Part shown: positions 1 to 8,717 of the stretch, one piece after another
Position numbering within the stretch: the first letter of the stretch is position 1
How the letters are laid out: the number at the start of each line of letters is the position of its first letter
Source: Lachnospiraceae bacterium UBA7196
GTDB lineage: Bacteria; Bacillota; Clostridia; Lachnospirales; Lachnospiraceae
Assembly: GCA_002490835.1 (NCBI GenBank)
Contig: DKUU01000039.1
Coordinates: 144,972 to 208,971 of the forward strand
Reading direction: 5' to 3'
Length of the DNA stretch: 64,000 nt
Made by a program: the position numbers and the translations under genes
Notes under the pieces: model-generated
What the model saw: the letters and a program-made list of their open reading frames with translations, nothing else
Database searches by the model: none
What the model was told of the DNA's origin: nothing

Positions 1-9
1 CCCCCCCCC
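1..9. repeat. C9 homopolymer at the left window edge
   Basis: The window opens with nine C residues, so the tract may be longer outside the window. It lies about 140 bp upstream of the first gene. A similar C10 run occurs at 23801-23810. No function can be assigned from this edge fragment. Confidence 0.6.
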
Positions 10-149
10 AGCTCAAATAGCAAGGAAAATTCTCATAAAGTTTATTGAAAATTTTGTGGAATCTGCTGTCATTCTTTAGCGTATCCCCACAGAACAATTT
101 CCCTTCTTTCGACATAAACTAAACTAAAACGACACAGGAAAAACACCTT

Positions 150-1061
150 ATGTACTTTTTACTCTTTGCTTTACTTCTCAGCGCCCTTCTCGGCTGCATC
201 TTTTTCCAATGCCGCCGCAAAAAGATCATCTGCAAGATCGAATCCATGGACTGCTGCGTCAAATGTTCCCTTTTGAACGAACTGGTATATCCTTTCGGTT
301 ACGACTTCAACTGTGACTGTGAATTTTTTTCCTCCACAGTGGACGCGCCGCAAAAGCAGGCCGGATACAGCTGGCTTTACGACTATTTGGCACCCCGCTT
401 TGGCATGGTTTTCGACGCCCTGCCCGTCTATTTTGATTATCAGGGCAGAACATGGCTGATCGAATTTTGGAAAGGGCAGTACGGTATCAATACCGGTGCG
501 GAGATCGGCATCTACCACGCTGATTCTGTCATTCCCGTAAGCGACTATAAGACCGCATGGTTCTCCTGCGCGGAGGAAGAGGAAATGCTGAATTGCTCTT
601 TCCGTCTCTGCAAAGGGGACGACGAGTGCGTCTGCAATTCCGGACGGCACTGGTGGCTGACCGCTTTTCTTGTGGGATGCTTTTCCAGACCCTGCACCCT
701 CACCATGGAATCCTGCATCAGCTTTCCCGACCGGGATATGCTCTCCGCCTTTGTGAACGGCCTGCGGCGGGCCGGCTGTCCCGACGACTGTCTGTCAGTC
801 AAGGGCCTCACCGTCTGTTTTGTGTTCCGCAAAGATACCGCAAAATACAACCTGATCACGCGTTTCTTCCGCCGCTTCTCCCAATGGAAAAACCGTATCT
901 TCTGTAAGCTGTATCTGTGGGTCACCAGACCCTTCCTCTGCACCGAAGACCGGGTATTATACCTGTATTACTATCTGCCGGTCTGCTTCCGCAAGCTCCT
1001 CAGACTGCGCCGGTTTCACAAGCGCTGTCACAAACGTTTTCGTAAGGAGCGCGGATCATGA
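150..1061 (+). CDS. DUF4474 domain-containing membrane-associated protein
   Basis: Protein of 303 residues with an N-terminal hydrophobic segment (about residues 2-19) followed by CRRKK, so it is probably a single-pass inner-membrane protein with the bulk in the cytoplasm. The central part (about 46-215) contains YPFGYDFN and WLIEFWKGQYG with a following GAEIGIY. I recognise these as the conserved core of the DUF4474 family, whose biochemical role is unknown. The C-terminal 70 residues are strongly basic (FRRFSQWKNRIF, FHKRCHKRFRKER). The ATG is preceded by AGGAAAAAC. The stop overlaps the ATG of the metallophosphoesterase by 4 bases (ATGA), so the two are translationally coupled and probably act together. 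Family call fairly sure, function unknown. Confidence 0.75.
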   Translation: MYFLLFALLLSALLGCIFFQCRRKKIICKIESMDCCVKCSLLNELVYPFGYDFNCDCEFFSSTVDAPQKQAGYSWLYDYLAPRFGMVFDALPVYFDYQGRTWLIEFWKGQYGINTGAEIGIYHADSVIPVSDYKTAWFSCAEEEEMLNCSFRLCKGDDECVCNSGRHWWLTAFLVGCFSRPCTLTMESCISFPDRDMLSAFVNGLRRAGCPDDCLSVKGLTVCFVFRKDTAKYNLITRFFRRFSQWKNRIFCKLYLWVTRPFLCTEDRVLYLYYYLPVCFRKLLRLRRFHKRCHKRFRKERGS

Positions 1062-1981
1062 GCGCCTTTTCGCGCCTTGACCGCGCCTTTCAAAACGCGC
1101 CCCTGCTGCCTCTTTCTAACCGCTCCCGCTATGTATTGATGAGCGACTGCCACAGGGGGATCGGCACTTCCTCGGATAATTTTTTAAAAAACCAGCATCT
1201 GTATTTTGCCGCGCTGGAACACTATTACAGACAGGGATTTACCTATATTGAATTGGGAGATGGGGATGAACTCTGGGAAAATAGAAATATGAAGACCATC
1301 ATCGATATCCACAGCAATGTCTTCTGGCTCTTCAAACAGTTTTATCAGGAAGACCGCCTGTATCTTCTCTACGGCAACCACGACATGATAAAACGAAGAA
1401 AAGGCTACCCTGCCAAAAGCTGCGGCACTTATTTCTGTACGCAGTCCCAGCAGATGCAGCCCCTCTTGCCTTCTCTCACTTTTCATGAGGGCATTATCCT
1501 CACCACAGACCTGCTGCCAGACAGCAGGTCTCACGTGTCTCTCTATTTGACGCACGGACATCAGGCCAGTCTTTTAAACTCAACGCTCTGGCCGCTCTCA
1601 CGCTTTCTCGTCCGCTATATCTGGCGGCCCTTGGAAAATCTGGGTTTTCTGGATCCCACCAGCGCCGCCAAAAATTATTCTGTTAAAAATAAGTGCGAAA
1701 CAAAATTAGACCAGTGGGCGCAGGAAAACCGCCGTATCCTCATCACCGGACACACGCACCGGCCCATCCTGCCCACAGAGCCCGCCCGCTACTATAATAC
1801 AGGAAGCTGCGTCCATCCCCGCTGCATCACCTGTATCGAGATCGAGCGCGGTCAGATGACTTTAGTCAAATGGAGTATGAACGCCCGTTTTGACAGCAGC
1901 CTCTACGTAGCCAGAGAAGTCATCTCCGGGCCGGTTTCCCTGTTTACTTTGTCAAACCGCACGGAAAATAACTTTTGCTAG
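1058..1981 (+). CDS. Metallophosphoesterase (calcineurin-like)
   Basis: Protein of 307 residues with the ordered metal-binding motifs of the calcineurin-like phosphoesterase fold: SDCHRG (about 29-34), GDGDELW (about 67), YGNHD (about 105), LTHGHQ and TGHTHRP near the C-terminus. The wide spacing and the E/W-rich second motif recall the UDP-2,3-diacylglucosamine hydrolase-like branch, but a Gram-positive has no lipid A, so the substrate is unknown. It starts inside the stop codon of the DUF4474 gene (4-base overlap). It ends 2 bp from the stop of the convergent pyruvate kinase gene, leaving no room for a separate terminator. Fold assignment is firm; substrate is not. Confidence 0.85.
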   Translation: MSAFSRLDRAFQNAPLLPLSNRSRYVLMSDCHRGIGTSSDNFLKNQHLYFAALEHYYRQGFTYIELGDGDELWENRNMKTIIDIHSNVFWLFKQFYQEDRLYLLYGNHDMIKRRKGYPAKSCGTYFCTQSQQMQPLLPSLTFHEGIILTTDLLPDSRSHVSLYLTHGHQASLLNSTLWPLSRFLVRYIWRPLENLGFLDPTSAAKNYSVKNKCETKLDQWAQENRRILITGHTHRPILPTEPARYYNTGSCVHPRCITCIEIERGQMTLVKWSMNARFDSSLYVAREVISGPVSLFTLSNRTENNFC

Positions 1982-1983
1982 TC

Positions 1984-3402
1984 TCACGTTAAGACCTGTA
2001 CTTTTATCATATTAGTGGTTCCGGAAATGCCGATCGGTATGCCGGATGTAATGACCGCCAGATCGCCTTTCTGTAACAGTCCTTTCTTTTCCGCCGCCGC
2101 GATTGCCTTATCAAATAAGGCATAGGCATCCTTTTCCTCTTTGATCAAAAGCGGCGTTACGCCCCAGCTCAAGGAAAGCTGCCTGCACACTTTTTCGGTA
2201 GTGGCACAGCTTATGATATCGCTCTTGGGACGATAGCGGGATATCATCCTTGCCGAACGGCCCGACTTAGTGACCGTCACGATGGCCGTGGCATTTAAGT
2301 CATGGGCCGTCGTACAGGTCGCGTGGCAGATCGCGTCCGTCACATCGGGATTGGCGTCACGCTCCAACAGGAAAAAGCGTTTACGATAATCCACATCCTG
2401 CTCCGTGCGCTCCGCGATCCTTACCATCGTTTTCACCGCCTCCACAGGATAGGCGCCGGCCGCCGTCTCACCGGAGAGCATGATCGCGCTGGTGCCGTCA
2501 TAGACCGCGTTGGCCACATCCGTCGTCTCCGCTCTGGTCGGTCTGGGATTTTTGATCATGGATTCCAACATCTGCGTGGCCGTGATGACCTGCTTGCCCG
2601 CGCGATATACTTTTTTGATGATCTCCTTCTGGATCACCGGCACATCCTCATAGGGAATCTCCACGCCCATATCGCCTCTGGCAACCATCACACCGTCCGC
2701 CGCTTCTATGATCTCATCAATATTCGTCACACCCTGCGCGTTTTCTATTTTCGCAATGATCTTGATCCCCTCGCCGCCGTTCTTTTCCAAAAGCTTGCGC
2801 AGCTGTAAGATATCTTCCTTTTTCTGGACAAACGAAGCCGCAATAAAATCCACATCCTGTTCGATGCCGAAAAGGATGTCCTCTCTGTCCTTGTCGCTGA
2901 TATAGGGCATGGAAAGATCGACGTCAGGGACGTTTACACCTTTGTGGTTGGAAACCGTACCGCCGTTTACGACGCGGCAGACAATGTCGCTCTTATCGAC
3001 TTTCTCTACCTTCATCTCGATCAGACCGTCGTCGATCAGCACGCGCATCCCCACTTCCAGATCCTCATAGAGACGGTTATAAGTCACGCTCACCTTCTCT
3101 TTCGTGCCTTCCACCTCGTCGGCCGTTAACGTAAAGAGCTGGCCCTCCTCCAGAACCACTTTCCCTTCCTTAAAATTCTTCACACGGACCTCCGGCCCCT
3201 TGGTGTCTAACAGAATCGCCACCGGCCGGCCTGCTTCTTTCCGAAGCTTTTTCACCACGTCCATCCTTCTCTTATGATCCTCATGGACGCCGTGAGAAAA
3301 GTTGCATCTGGCGACATCCATGCCCGCAGCCATCATCTGCCGCAGCACTTCCTCGTTGTCTGTCGAAGGGCCAAGGGTACATACGATCTTTGTTTTGCGC
3401 AT
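1984..3402 (-). CDS. pyk: Pyruvate kinase
   Basis: Catalyses phosphoenolpyruvate + ADP to pyruvate + ATP, the last step of glycolysis, in the cytoplasm. The N-terminus RKTKIVCTLGPS, the substrate loop with NFSHG, and the active-site signature IIAKIENAQG followed by DGVMVARGDMGVEIP are all present. At 472 residues it is the short form, lacking the extra C-terminal PEP-utilising-like domain found in Bacillus enzymes (about 585 residues). The start has a good ribosome site (TAAAGGAGAG). It lies 61 bp downstream of lacZ on the same strand and may be co-transcribed with it, linking lactose entry to lower glycolysis. No terminator is visible before the convergent neighbour, so termination probably occurs inside that gene. 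Confidence 0.97.
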   Translation of the reverse strand: MRKTKIVCTLGPSTDNEEVLRQMMAAGMDVARCNFSHGVHEDHKRRMDVVKKLRKEAGRPVAILLDTKGPEVRVKNFKEGKVVLEEGQLFTLTADEVEGTKEKVSVTYNRLYEDLEVGMRVLIDDGLIEMKVEKVDKSDIVCRVVNGGTVSNHKGVNVPDVDLSMPYISDKDREDILFGIEQDVDFIAASFVQKKEDILQLRKLLEKNGGEGIKIIAKIENAQGVTNIDEIIEAADGVMVARGDMGVEIPYEDVPVIQKEIIKKVYRAGKQVITATQMLESMIKNPRPTRAETTDVANAVYDGTSAIMLSGETAAGAYPVEAVKTMVRIAERTEQDVDYRKRFFLLERDANPDVTDAICHATCTTAHDLNATAIVTVTKSGRSARMISRYRPKSDIISCATTEKVCRQLSLSWGVTPLLIKEEKDAYALFDKAIAAAEKKGLLQKGDLAVITSGIPIGISGTTNMIKVQVLT

Positions 3403-3463
3403 CTCATTTCTCTCCTTTAATAAAGTCCTATATGGAAAAGTATGCCCAATAAATCATCTTGAT

Positions 3464-6400
3464 TTAAATCCCCCGAAACATAAAGCTAAACTCCACTTTC
3501 CCGCTCACGTCCAGATGGTACTCCGGATGCACGGGCGCGCCCCAGCTGTCGTCTCCGCCCACGCCAAGCTGTCCGCCTGCCACACGCACCACGGTGTAAT
3601 GCACGGGCGGGAGCTCATAGGGATGTCTCGCATTCTCGATCTCGTGCGGAGTGTAGGGCAGTGCCGAGAAATTTAGGTCCTCTCCGGCAAAGAGCATTCC
3701 CCGCCCCTGCCTGTCCGTCACCTTCGCCCAGCGGACTTTTGTCTTATTGCCGCACTCCTGCGGTACAAGGTAAGCCGCCATATTGTCCGCGACCTTATTT
3801 TGATAAACGCCAAGCTTCGCTCCCTGTTCCCTGTCAGCGTAAGTCTCCTGCGGGCCGTTTCCGTACCATTCCAGACGATCATAGTCCGCGTTCAGCTTAA
3901 ACAGCACGCCAAATTCCGGCATATCGGGCAGTCCTGTCTCTGGATCGTAGGAAAGCGTCGCGCGGATGCTCCCGTCGCCGAACACCTTATAGTTCAAGGC
4001 GCAGGACGCCGCCGGCGTTGTCTGCAGATCATAGAAAAAGGTCACGCTGACATGATCCTTCTCCTCGCGGATTATGGGATTTTCAAATGCCTTTCCCGGT
4101 CCCCCGTCCGCATTTTTCGCTTTGGCATAGAGGCTTGCCAGTTTCCACTGACCTTGCCTTCCCGCCATGTTATTGCCGTTATCGTTATCGGTGGGCGCGC
4201 GCCAGAAATTCGGTCTGGGCGCGGTCTCGATCAGCTCCTTGCCTGCATAGCGGTAAGAGACCAGACCAAAGCCCGCCGCTACAAAGGTGGATACGGAAAA
4301 CAGTACGTCAAAATCCTCGCCCCGCACGCCGACGTTTTCATTGCCCCGGATCACAGTGAACGGTTTCTTTTTCTCCGCAGGCGCATCCGTCTTTCCGATC
4401 ACCGCCTGCCCGAAGGCCACTTCATGTCCGGCATCCGCCCACAGCGTATCTTCTTTTAATAAGAAGGAGATCGTCACCGCGTACTCGCCAGACTCCTCAG
4501 GCAAGGCAAAGGGGGCGGAAAACGTACGTCTGCTCTCCGGCTCCACATCGATCCCCGCAAGCTCCCTGCGCTCAATACAAATGCCGTCCCGCAGAAGTTC
4601 CGCCACACAGCGGAATCTGTCCGTGGAGACAAAGAGGTTTTTATTCCACACCTCAAACTCCTGCTCCCGCACCGTCACGCTGATGTTCTGGTAGTTGAAT
4701 TTCACCGCCTGCATCTTAGGGGATGCCTTCCGCTCCCCGCCATACGCAATCCCGTTTCCGCTGAAATGATAGTCCGTGGGCCGCTCGCCAAAGTCTCCGC
4801 CGTAGGCTTGGAACCATTTACCAAAACGGTCCTTTTTATAAATGGACTGATCGATATAATCCCAGATAAAGCCGCCCTGATAACCGGAATCTTCCTGATC
4901 CGCAAGTTCCGTGTACTTGTGCATCGCGCCGCAGGAATTTCCCATCGCGTGCATGTACTCGCAGCAGATAAAAGGCTTTGCCCCGTCCTTTTCCAAGTAT
5001 TCTTTAATATCTTCCACCTTAGAATACATGCGGCTTTCCATATCGGAAGAATCGTTGTAGCGTCTGTCGTTAAAAACACCCTCGTAGTGTACCGGTCTGG
5101 TGTCGTCTAGCTTACGGAACAGCTCCGACATCTCGTAGATCGTCTCCCCGCCGTAAGACTCGTTCCCCAGCGACCAGATCAGCACGGCCGGATGATTTTT
5201 GTCCCGCTGGAAACAGGAATTAACGCGGTCAAACATCATCTCTTTCCACTCCTGTTTGTCGTCTGGCACGACGAAGGACATATCCTTACTGTTGTACAGA
5301 TAAGCCGTCCAGCTTCCATGCGTCTCCATGTTATTCTCCGCGATCAGATACAAGCCGTAACGGTCGCAGAGTTCGTAAAGCCTCTCATCGTCGGGATAAT
5401 GGGATGTGCGGATCGCGTTGATGTTGTTGCGTTTCATGGTCACCACGTCCTGCAAAAGCTCCTCGTAGGAGATGTGCCTCCCTGCCACGGAACTGAAATC
5501 GTGGCGGTTCGTACCCTTGAATACGATGCGCTTTCCATTCAAAAGCATGCGCTTATTTTTGATCCCGAATTGACGGAAGCCCACGGCCTGCGAAGCATAC
5601 TCCACCGTCTTTCCAGCCTCATCGCGGCATACGATTTCTAATTGATACAGATACGGGTCTTCCGCGCTCCAAAGCCGCGGCCCTTCGACCGTCTCTTCGC
5701 AGGCAAACGCATTGTCCGTCCCTGCTTTCATCTCTTTCTCAAAAAGTGTCTTTTCCCCGTCTTTTAAGGCTATCTTTAATACGCCGGTTCCTTTTGTCTT
5801 ACCCTGCACAGACAGTTTTGCCCTGTCAAAGCTTTCTCCTTCAAAAAGTGTCTTCACCGTCAAATCTTCCACATGCAGACGCGGAACCGCATATAAATAT
5901 ACGCTCCGATAGATGCCGGAGAAACGGTAGAAATCCTGATCCTCGCACCAGCTTGAAGAAGTCCATTTAAAGACCTGTACCGCCAGCTTGTTTTCGCCGT
6001 CTTTTAAGTAAGGCGTTAAGTCAAATTCGGAAGGCGTAAAGCTGTCCTCGCTGTAGCCCACATAAGCGCCGTTGCACCAGAGCGCCATCCCGCTCTCCGC
6101 GCCCTCAAAGACGATACGGACTTCCTGCCCGCGCATCGTCTCCGGCACTTCAAAATATTTCACATAGCTCGCCACCGGGTTAAAACGCTGCGGAATCTCC
6201 CCCGGCACGACCTCTTCCCTGCCGTCCCACGGATACTGCGAGTTTGCGTACTGCGGGATGTCATACCCTTCCATCTGGATGTGAGCCGGCACGCGGATAT
6301 CCGCCCAAGGCTTACAATCATAATCCTCCCGCTCAAAGCCTTTGACCGTCGAGTCAAAGTTCACCGCATAGGAGAATTTCCAGATGCCGTCCAGAGACTG

Positions 6401-6529
6401 CATCAGACTGCTTTTTCCCCGCGCTGCTTCCTTTTGATCGGCATACAGATGCAAAGCGGCATGGGCAGGCTGCACATTTTCCTTGAAAAATCGGGGATCT
6501 TTCACCTTATTATAATCAAACTGTGTCAT
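3464..6529 (-). CDS. lacZ: Beta-galactosidase, glycoside hydrolase family 2
   Basis: Hydrolyses terminal beta-galactosides such as lactose; cytoplasmic, since no signal peptide is present. Length of 1021 residues matches E. coli LacZ (1023). The order is sugar-binding jelly-roll, Ig-like domain, TIM barrel, then the LacZ-type small chain domain. Visible catalytic motifs are WSLGNESYGG (acid/base Glu) and CCEYMHAMGNS (nucleophile Glu), both as in E. coli. The Bgal_small_N region includes NFWRAPTDNDNGN. Followed at 61 bp by pyk. A sigma-A promoter lies at 6569-6597 and a pair of direct repeats just upstream of it may be a regulator site. No lac permease or regulator gene is adjacent. Confidence 0.96.
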   Translation of the reverse strand: MTQFDYNKVKDPRFFKENVQPAHAALHLYADQKEAARGKSSLMQSLDGIWKFSYAVNFDSTVKGFEREDYDCKPWADIRVPAHIQMEGYDIPQYANSQYPWDGREEVVPGEIPQRFNPVASYVKYFEVPETMRGQEVRIVFEGAESGMALWCNGAYVGYSEDSFTPSEFDLTPYLKDGENKLAVQVFKWTSSSWCEDQDFYRFSGIYRSVYLYAVPRLHVEDLTVKTLFEGESFDRAKLSVQGKTKGTGVLKIALKDGEKTLFEKEMKAGTDNAFACEETVEGPRLWSAEDPYLYQLEIVCRDEAGKTVEYASQAVGFRQFGIKNKRMLLNGKRIVFKGTNRHDFSSVAGRHISYEELLQDVVTMKRNNINAIRTSHYPDDERLYELCDRYGLYLIAENNMETHGSWTAYLYNSKDMSFVVPDDKQEWKEMMFDRVNSCFQRDKNHPAVLIWSLGNESYGGETIYEMSELFRKLDDTRPVHYEGVFNDRRYNDSSDMESRMYSKVEDIKEYLEKDGAKPFICCEYMHAMGNSCGAMHKYTELADQEDSGYQGGFIWDYIDQSIYKKDRFGKWFQAYGGDFGERPTDYHFSGNGIAYGGERKASPKMQAVKFNYQNISVTVREQEFEVWNKNLFVSTDRFRCVAELLRDGICIERRELAGIDVEPESRRTFSAPFALPEESGEYAVTISFLLKEDTLWADAGHEVAFGQAVIGKTDAPAEKKKPFTVIRGNENVGVRGEDFDVLFSVSTFVAAGFGLVSYRYAGKELIETAPRPNFWRAPTDNDNGNNMAGRQGQWKLASLYAKAKNADGGPGKAFENPIIREEKDHVSVTFFYDLQTTPAASCALNYKVFGDGSIRATLSYDPETGLPDMPEFGVLFKLNADYDRLEWYGNGPQETYADREQGAKLGVYQNKVADNMAAYLVPQECGNKTKVRWAKVTDRQGRGMLFAGEDLNFSALPYTPHEIENARHPYELPPVHYTVVRVAGGQLGVGGDDSWGAPVHPEYHLDVSGKVEFSFMFRGI

Positions 6530-6568
6530 TTTATATCCGTCTCCTTTCCCGTGTGATAAGTGATATTT

Positions 6569-6597
6569 ATTTTACCTTAAATATAGCTGTCATGCAA
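6569..6597 (-). promoter_or_regulatory. Sigma-A promoter of lacZ
   Basis: On the minus strand: -35 TTGCAT (6592-6597), 17-bp spacer, -10 TAAAAT (6569-6574). Start of transcription would be near 6562, giving a leader of about 30 nt with the ribosome site GGAAAGGAGA before the lacZ ATG. Confidence 0.6.
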
Positions 6598-6623
6598 TGA
6601 ACATTAGGGGTGATTTTAGGGAA

Positions 6624-6647
6624 TTTTTGCGCAATGTTTTTGCGCAA
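6624..6647. promoter_or_regulatory. Tandem TTTTTGCGCAA repeats upstream of lacZ
   Basis: Two exact 11-bp copies (6624-6634 and 6637-6647) with a 13-bp period. Each contains the palindrome TTGCGCAA with a central CpG, the symmetry often seen in LacI-family operators. They lie about 30 bp upstream of the lacZ -35, a position compatible with an activator or an upstream operator. The regulator is not identified. Confidence 0.45.
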
Positions 6648-6681
6648 CGGAATCCCCGGCGGTGGAGCGCCGGGGATTCCG
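6648..6681. repeat. 13-bp perfect inverted repeat (hairpin) upstream of lacZ
   Basis: Arms 6648-6660 and 6669-6681 are perfectly complementary (CGGAATCCCCGGC) around an 8-nt loop. Neither side carries a T-run, so it is not a canonical intrinsic terminator. It may be part of the amt 3' end or a DNA-level site for lacZ control. Confidence 0.6.
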
Positions 6682-6749
6682 CTTAAAAGATATATACAGA
6701 CTAAGGGATATAGATGTAATCATATCAATCCAGACTTGCAAATAAGCGC

Positions 6750-6777
6750 GGAGAATGTCTCTTTTCAGACATTCTCC
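6750..6777. terminator. 11-bp perfect hairpin downstream of amt
   Basis: Arms GGAGAATGTCT (6750-6760) and AGACATTCTCC (6767-6777) enclose a 6-nt loop. It lies about 85 bp after the amt stop on its transcript. The T-rich tail is weak, so the terminator call is tentative. Confidence 0.4.
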
Positions 6778-6779
6778 TA

Positions 6780-6861
6780 GGTGAAACTTAGAAGTTCAAA
6801 GCAGCTTTGCTGCTTTTGCGAATACAGCCTTTGCTGTGAGTGGTTAGAACTTCTTTTCACC
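6780..6861 (-). repeat. Branched inverted repeat touching the amt stop codon
   Basis: Outer arms GGTGAA/TTCACC and AGAAGTTC/GAACTTCT (6780-6797 with 6847-6861) enclose two smaller hairpins: AAAGCAGC-TTT-GCTGCTTT (6798-6816) and ACAGC/GCTGT (6824-6837). The predicted RNA is a three-way junction beginning at the amt stop codon. It could protect or terminate the amt mRNA, or be a copy of an intergenic repeat. Confidence 0.5.
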
Positions 6862-8630
6862 TACTCTACGTCCTGCAGGGCATCGAAATCTTCCTCGCCC
6901 GTGCGGACCTTAACAACCTTATCCACATTGTAGACAAATATCTTGCCGTCTCCGATGTGTCCGGTATAGAGCGCCTTCTTGGCCGCTTCCACCACCGTAT
7001 CCACAGGGATCTTGCTGACCACTACCTCGACTTTTACCTTCGGCAGTAAGGTCGCGTCCATCTCGACGCCGCGGTACTTCTCGCCCGCACCCTTCTGGAT
7101 GCCGCAGCCCATGACCTGCGTCACCGTCATACCGGTCACGCCCAGATCGTTCATAGCCTTGCGCAGTTTATCATAGCGGGACAGCTTCGCAATGATCGCC
7201 ACTTTATACATACCCGTAGCGGAAGCCATCGGCACCTGCGCCACCTTGACGGCCGCATCCTTCTGCACCTTGGAAGCCGCCTCGTAATCGTCTACGCCAA
7301 GACTTGTATTCTCGTTCACATCCATGATCATTGCACCCGATACATCCATGATACTGAAACCGGAGTACGCGGAAGCCAGACCATGCTCGGTCGCGTCCAG
7401 ACCGACGATCTCCTCTTCCTGAGAAGCCCGCAGGCCCACCGTCGCCTTGATCACCAGAAATACGATGGTAATCGTTACCAATGTCCAAGCCGCCACCGAT
7501 GCAAAGCCGATGAGCTGTAAGCCTAAAAGCTTAAACCCGCCGCCGTAAAACAAGCCGACCAGCTCTGTGCCGGAAGCATCCGCGATCGAATAACCCGGCG
7601 CGGTGTTTGTCGCAAAAAGCCCTACCGCAATCGTTCCCCAGATACCGTTCATCATATGTACCGCCACGGCACCCACCGGATCGTCAACCCGCAGCTTGTA
7701 ATCCAAGAACCAAACGGCAAACACGACCAGAAGACCTGCTACAGAACCGATCACGATCGAACCGAAAGCATCCGTCACATCACAGGGCGCGGTGATCGCC
7801 ACCAGACCTGCCAAGGACGCATTCAGACACATGGAAACATCAGGCTTTCCGTATTTGATCCATGTAAATATCATACATACTACCGTTGCCACCGCCGGCG
7901 CGATCGTCGTCGTCACAAAGATGGAACCGAGCTGCTCTACGCTGGTAGCCGCCGCGCCGTTAAAACCGTACCAGCCCAGCCAGAGAATGAACACACCCAG
8001 AGCGCCAAGCGGAATGCTGTGACCCGGAAACGCGTTTACTTTCGTGATCTTGCCGTTTTTATCCGTATTGAATTTACCGATACGGGGACCTAATATCTTC
8101 GCGCCCACCAGAGCGGAAATGCCGCCTACCATGTGGATCGCGCAGGAACCCGCAAAATCGTGGAACCCGATCTGTGAAAGCCAGCCGCCGCCCCAGATCC
8201 AGTGCGCCTCGATCGGATAGATCAGCGCGGATATTACGCCCGAATAAATACAGTAGCTCAAAAACTTTGTCCGCTCTGCCATCGCGCCGGAAACAATCGT
8301 CGCCGTCGTCGCGCAGAACACCAGATTGAACACAAAATTCGACCAGTCAAAACTTTCATAGGCCGTAAAGATGTCGAATCCGGGTTTTCCGATCAGGCCA
8401 ACCATATCCTCGCCCAGCAGCAGGCCGAAGCCGATCAGGATGAACATCACCGTGCCGATACAGAAATCCATCAGGTTCTTCATAATGATGTTTCCCGCAT
8501 TCTTCGCTCTGGTAAAGCCCGTCTCCACCATCGCAAAGCCGGCCTGCATCCAGAACACCAGCGCAGCGCCGATCAAAAACCAGACGCCGAAAATCTGTCC
8601 GTTTAGTACCTCCATAATCTCATCTGTCAT
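6861..8630 (-). CDS. amt: Ammonium transporter with fused C-terminal PII domain
   Basis: Residues 1 to about 420 are an Amt/Rh ammonium channel: about 11 membrane segments, AGFAMVETGFTR near the N-terminus, and the two pore histidines in PIEAHWIWG and AVHMMNGIWG. A linker leads to a complete PII signalling domain (about 474-589) with GVTGMTVTQVMGCG, KYRGVEM, LLPKVKVEVVV and the nucleotide-binding TGHIGDGKIFV. In ordinary bacteria PII (GlnK) is a separate protein that plugs the Amt pore; here the two are one polypeptide. The T-loop keeps Tyr46 but has Met at position 51, where the classical uridylylated Tyr sits. Expression appears to start from a strong promoter at 8718-8746 with a leader hairpin. 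Amt assignment is certain, the fusion is plain from the sequence. Confidence 0.95.
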   Translation of the reverse strand: MTDEIMEVLNGQIFGVWFLIGAALVFWMQAGFAMVETGFTRAKNAGNIIMKNLMDFCIGTVMFILIGFGLLLGEDMVGLIGKPGFDIFTAYESFDWSNFVFNLVFCATTATIVSGAMAERTKFLSYCIYSGVISALIYPIEAHWIWGGGWLSQIGFHDFAGSCAIHMVGGISALVGAKILGPRIGKFNTDKNGKITKVNAFPGHSIPLGALGVFILWLGWYGFNGAAATSVEQLGSIFVTTTIAPAVATVVCMIFTWIKYGKPDVSMCLNASLAGLVAITAPCDVTDAFGSIVIGSVAGLLVVFAVWFLDYKLRVDDPVGAVAVHMMNGIWGTIAVGLFATNTAPGYSIADASGTELVGLFYGGGFKLLGLQLIGFASVAAWTLVTITIVFLVIKATVGLRASQEEEIVGLDATEHGLASAYSGFSIMDVSGAMIMDVNENTSLGVDDYEAASKVQKDAAVKVAQVPMASATGMYKVAIIAKLSRYDKLRKAMNDLGVTGMTVTQVMGCGIQKGAGEKYRGVEMDATLLPKVKVEVVVSKIPVDTVVEAAKKALYTGHIGDGKIFVYNVDKVVKVRTGEEDFDALQDVE

Positions 8631-8663
8631 TTTTTCATCCTCCTCGTCAGAACAATTTATTGC

Positions 8664-8701
8664 AAAAAGTTAAGGCGCCTTGAGTTTCCTCAAAGCGCCT
8701 T
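8664..8701 (-). terminator. Leader hairpin plus U-run before amt (putative attenuator)
   Basis: On the minus strand a 13-bp stem (8689-8701 with 8672-8684, one G-U pair) closes a GAAA tetraloop and is followed by CTTTTT. It begins about 10 nt after the predicted transcription start and ends about 35 nt before the amt ATG. It therefore looks like an intrinsic terminator in the leader, suggesting attenuation or antitermination of amt. No anti-terminator partner could be identified by eye. Confidence 0.6.
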
Positions 8702-8717
8702 TGCTTTTATGACTTGG

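Larger units (their letters stand above)
6530..6860. other. 331-bp intergenic region rich in inverted repeats (lacZ/amt)
   Basis: No gene is seen here. From left to right it holds the lacZ promoter, two direct TTTTTGCGCAA repeats, a 13-bp perfect hairpin, an 11-bp perfect hairpin and an 82-bp branched inverted repeat directly after the amt stop codon. Together these probably include the amt terminator and the lacZ control region. Confidence 0.7.
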
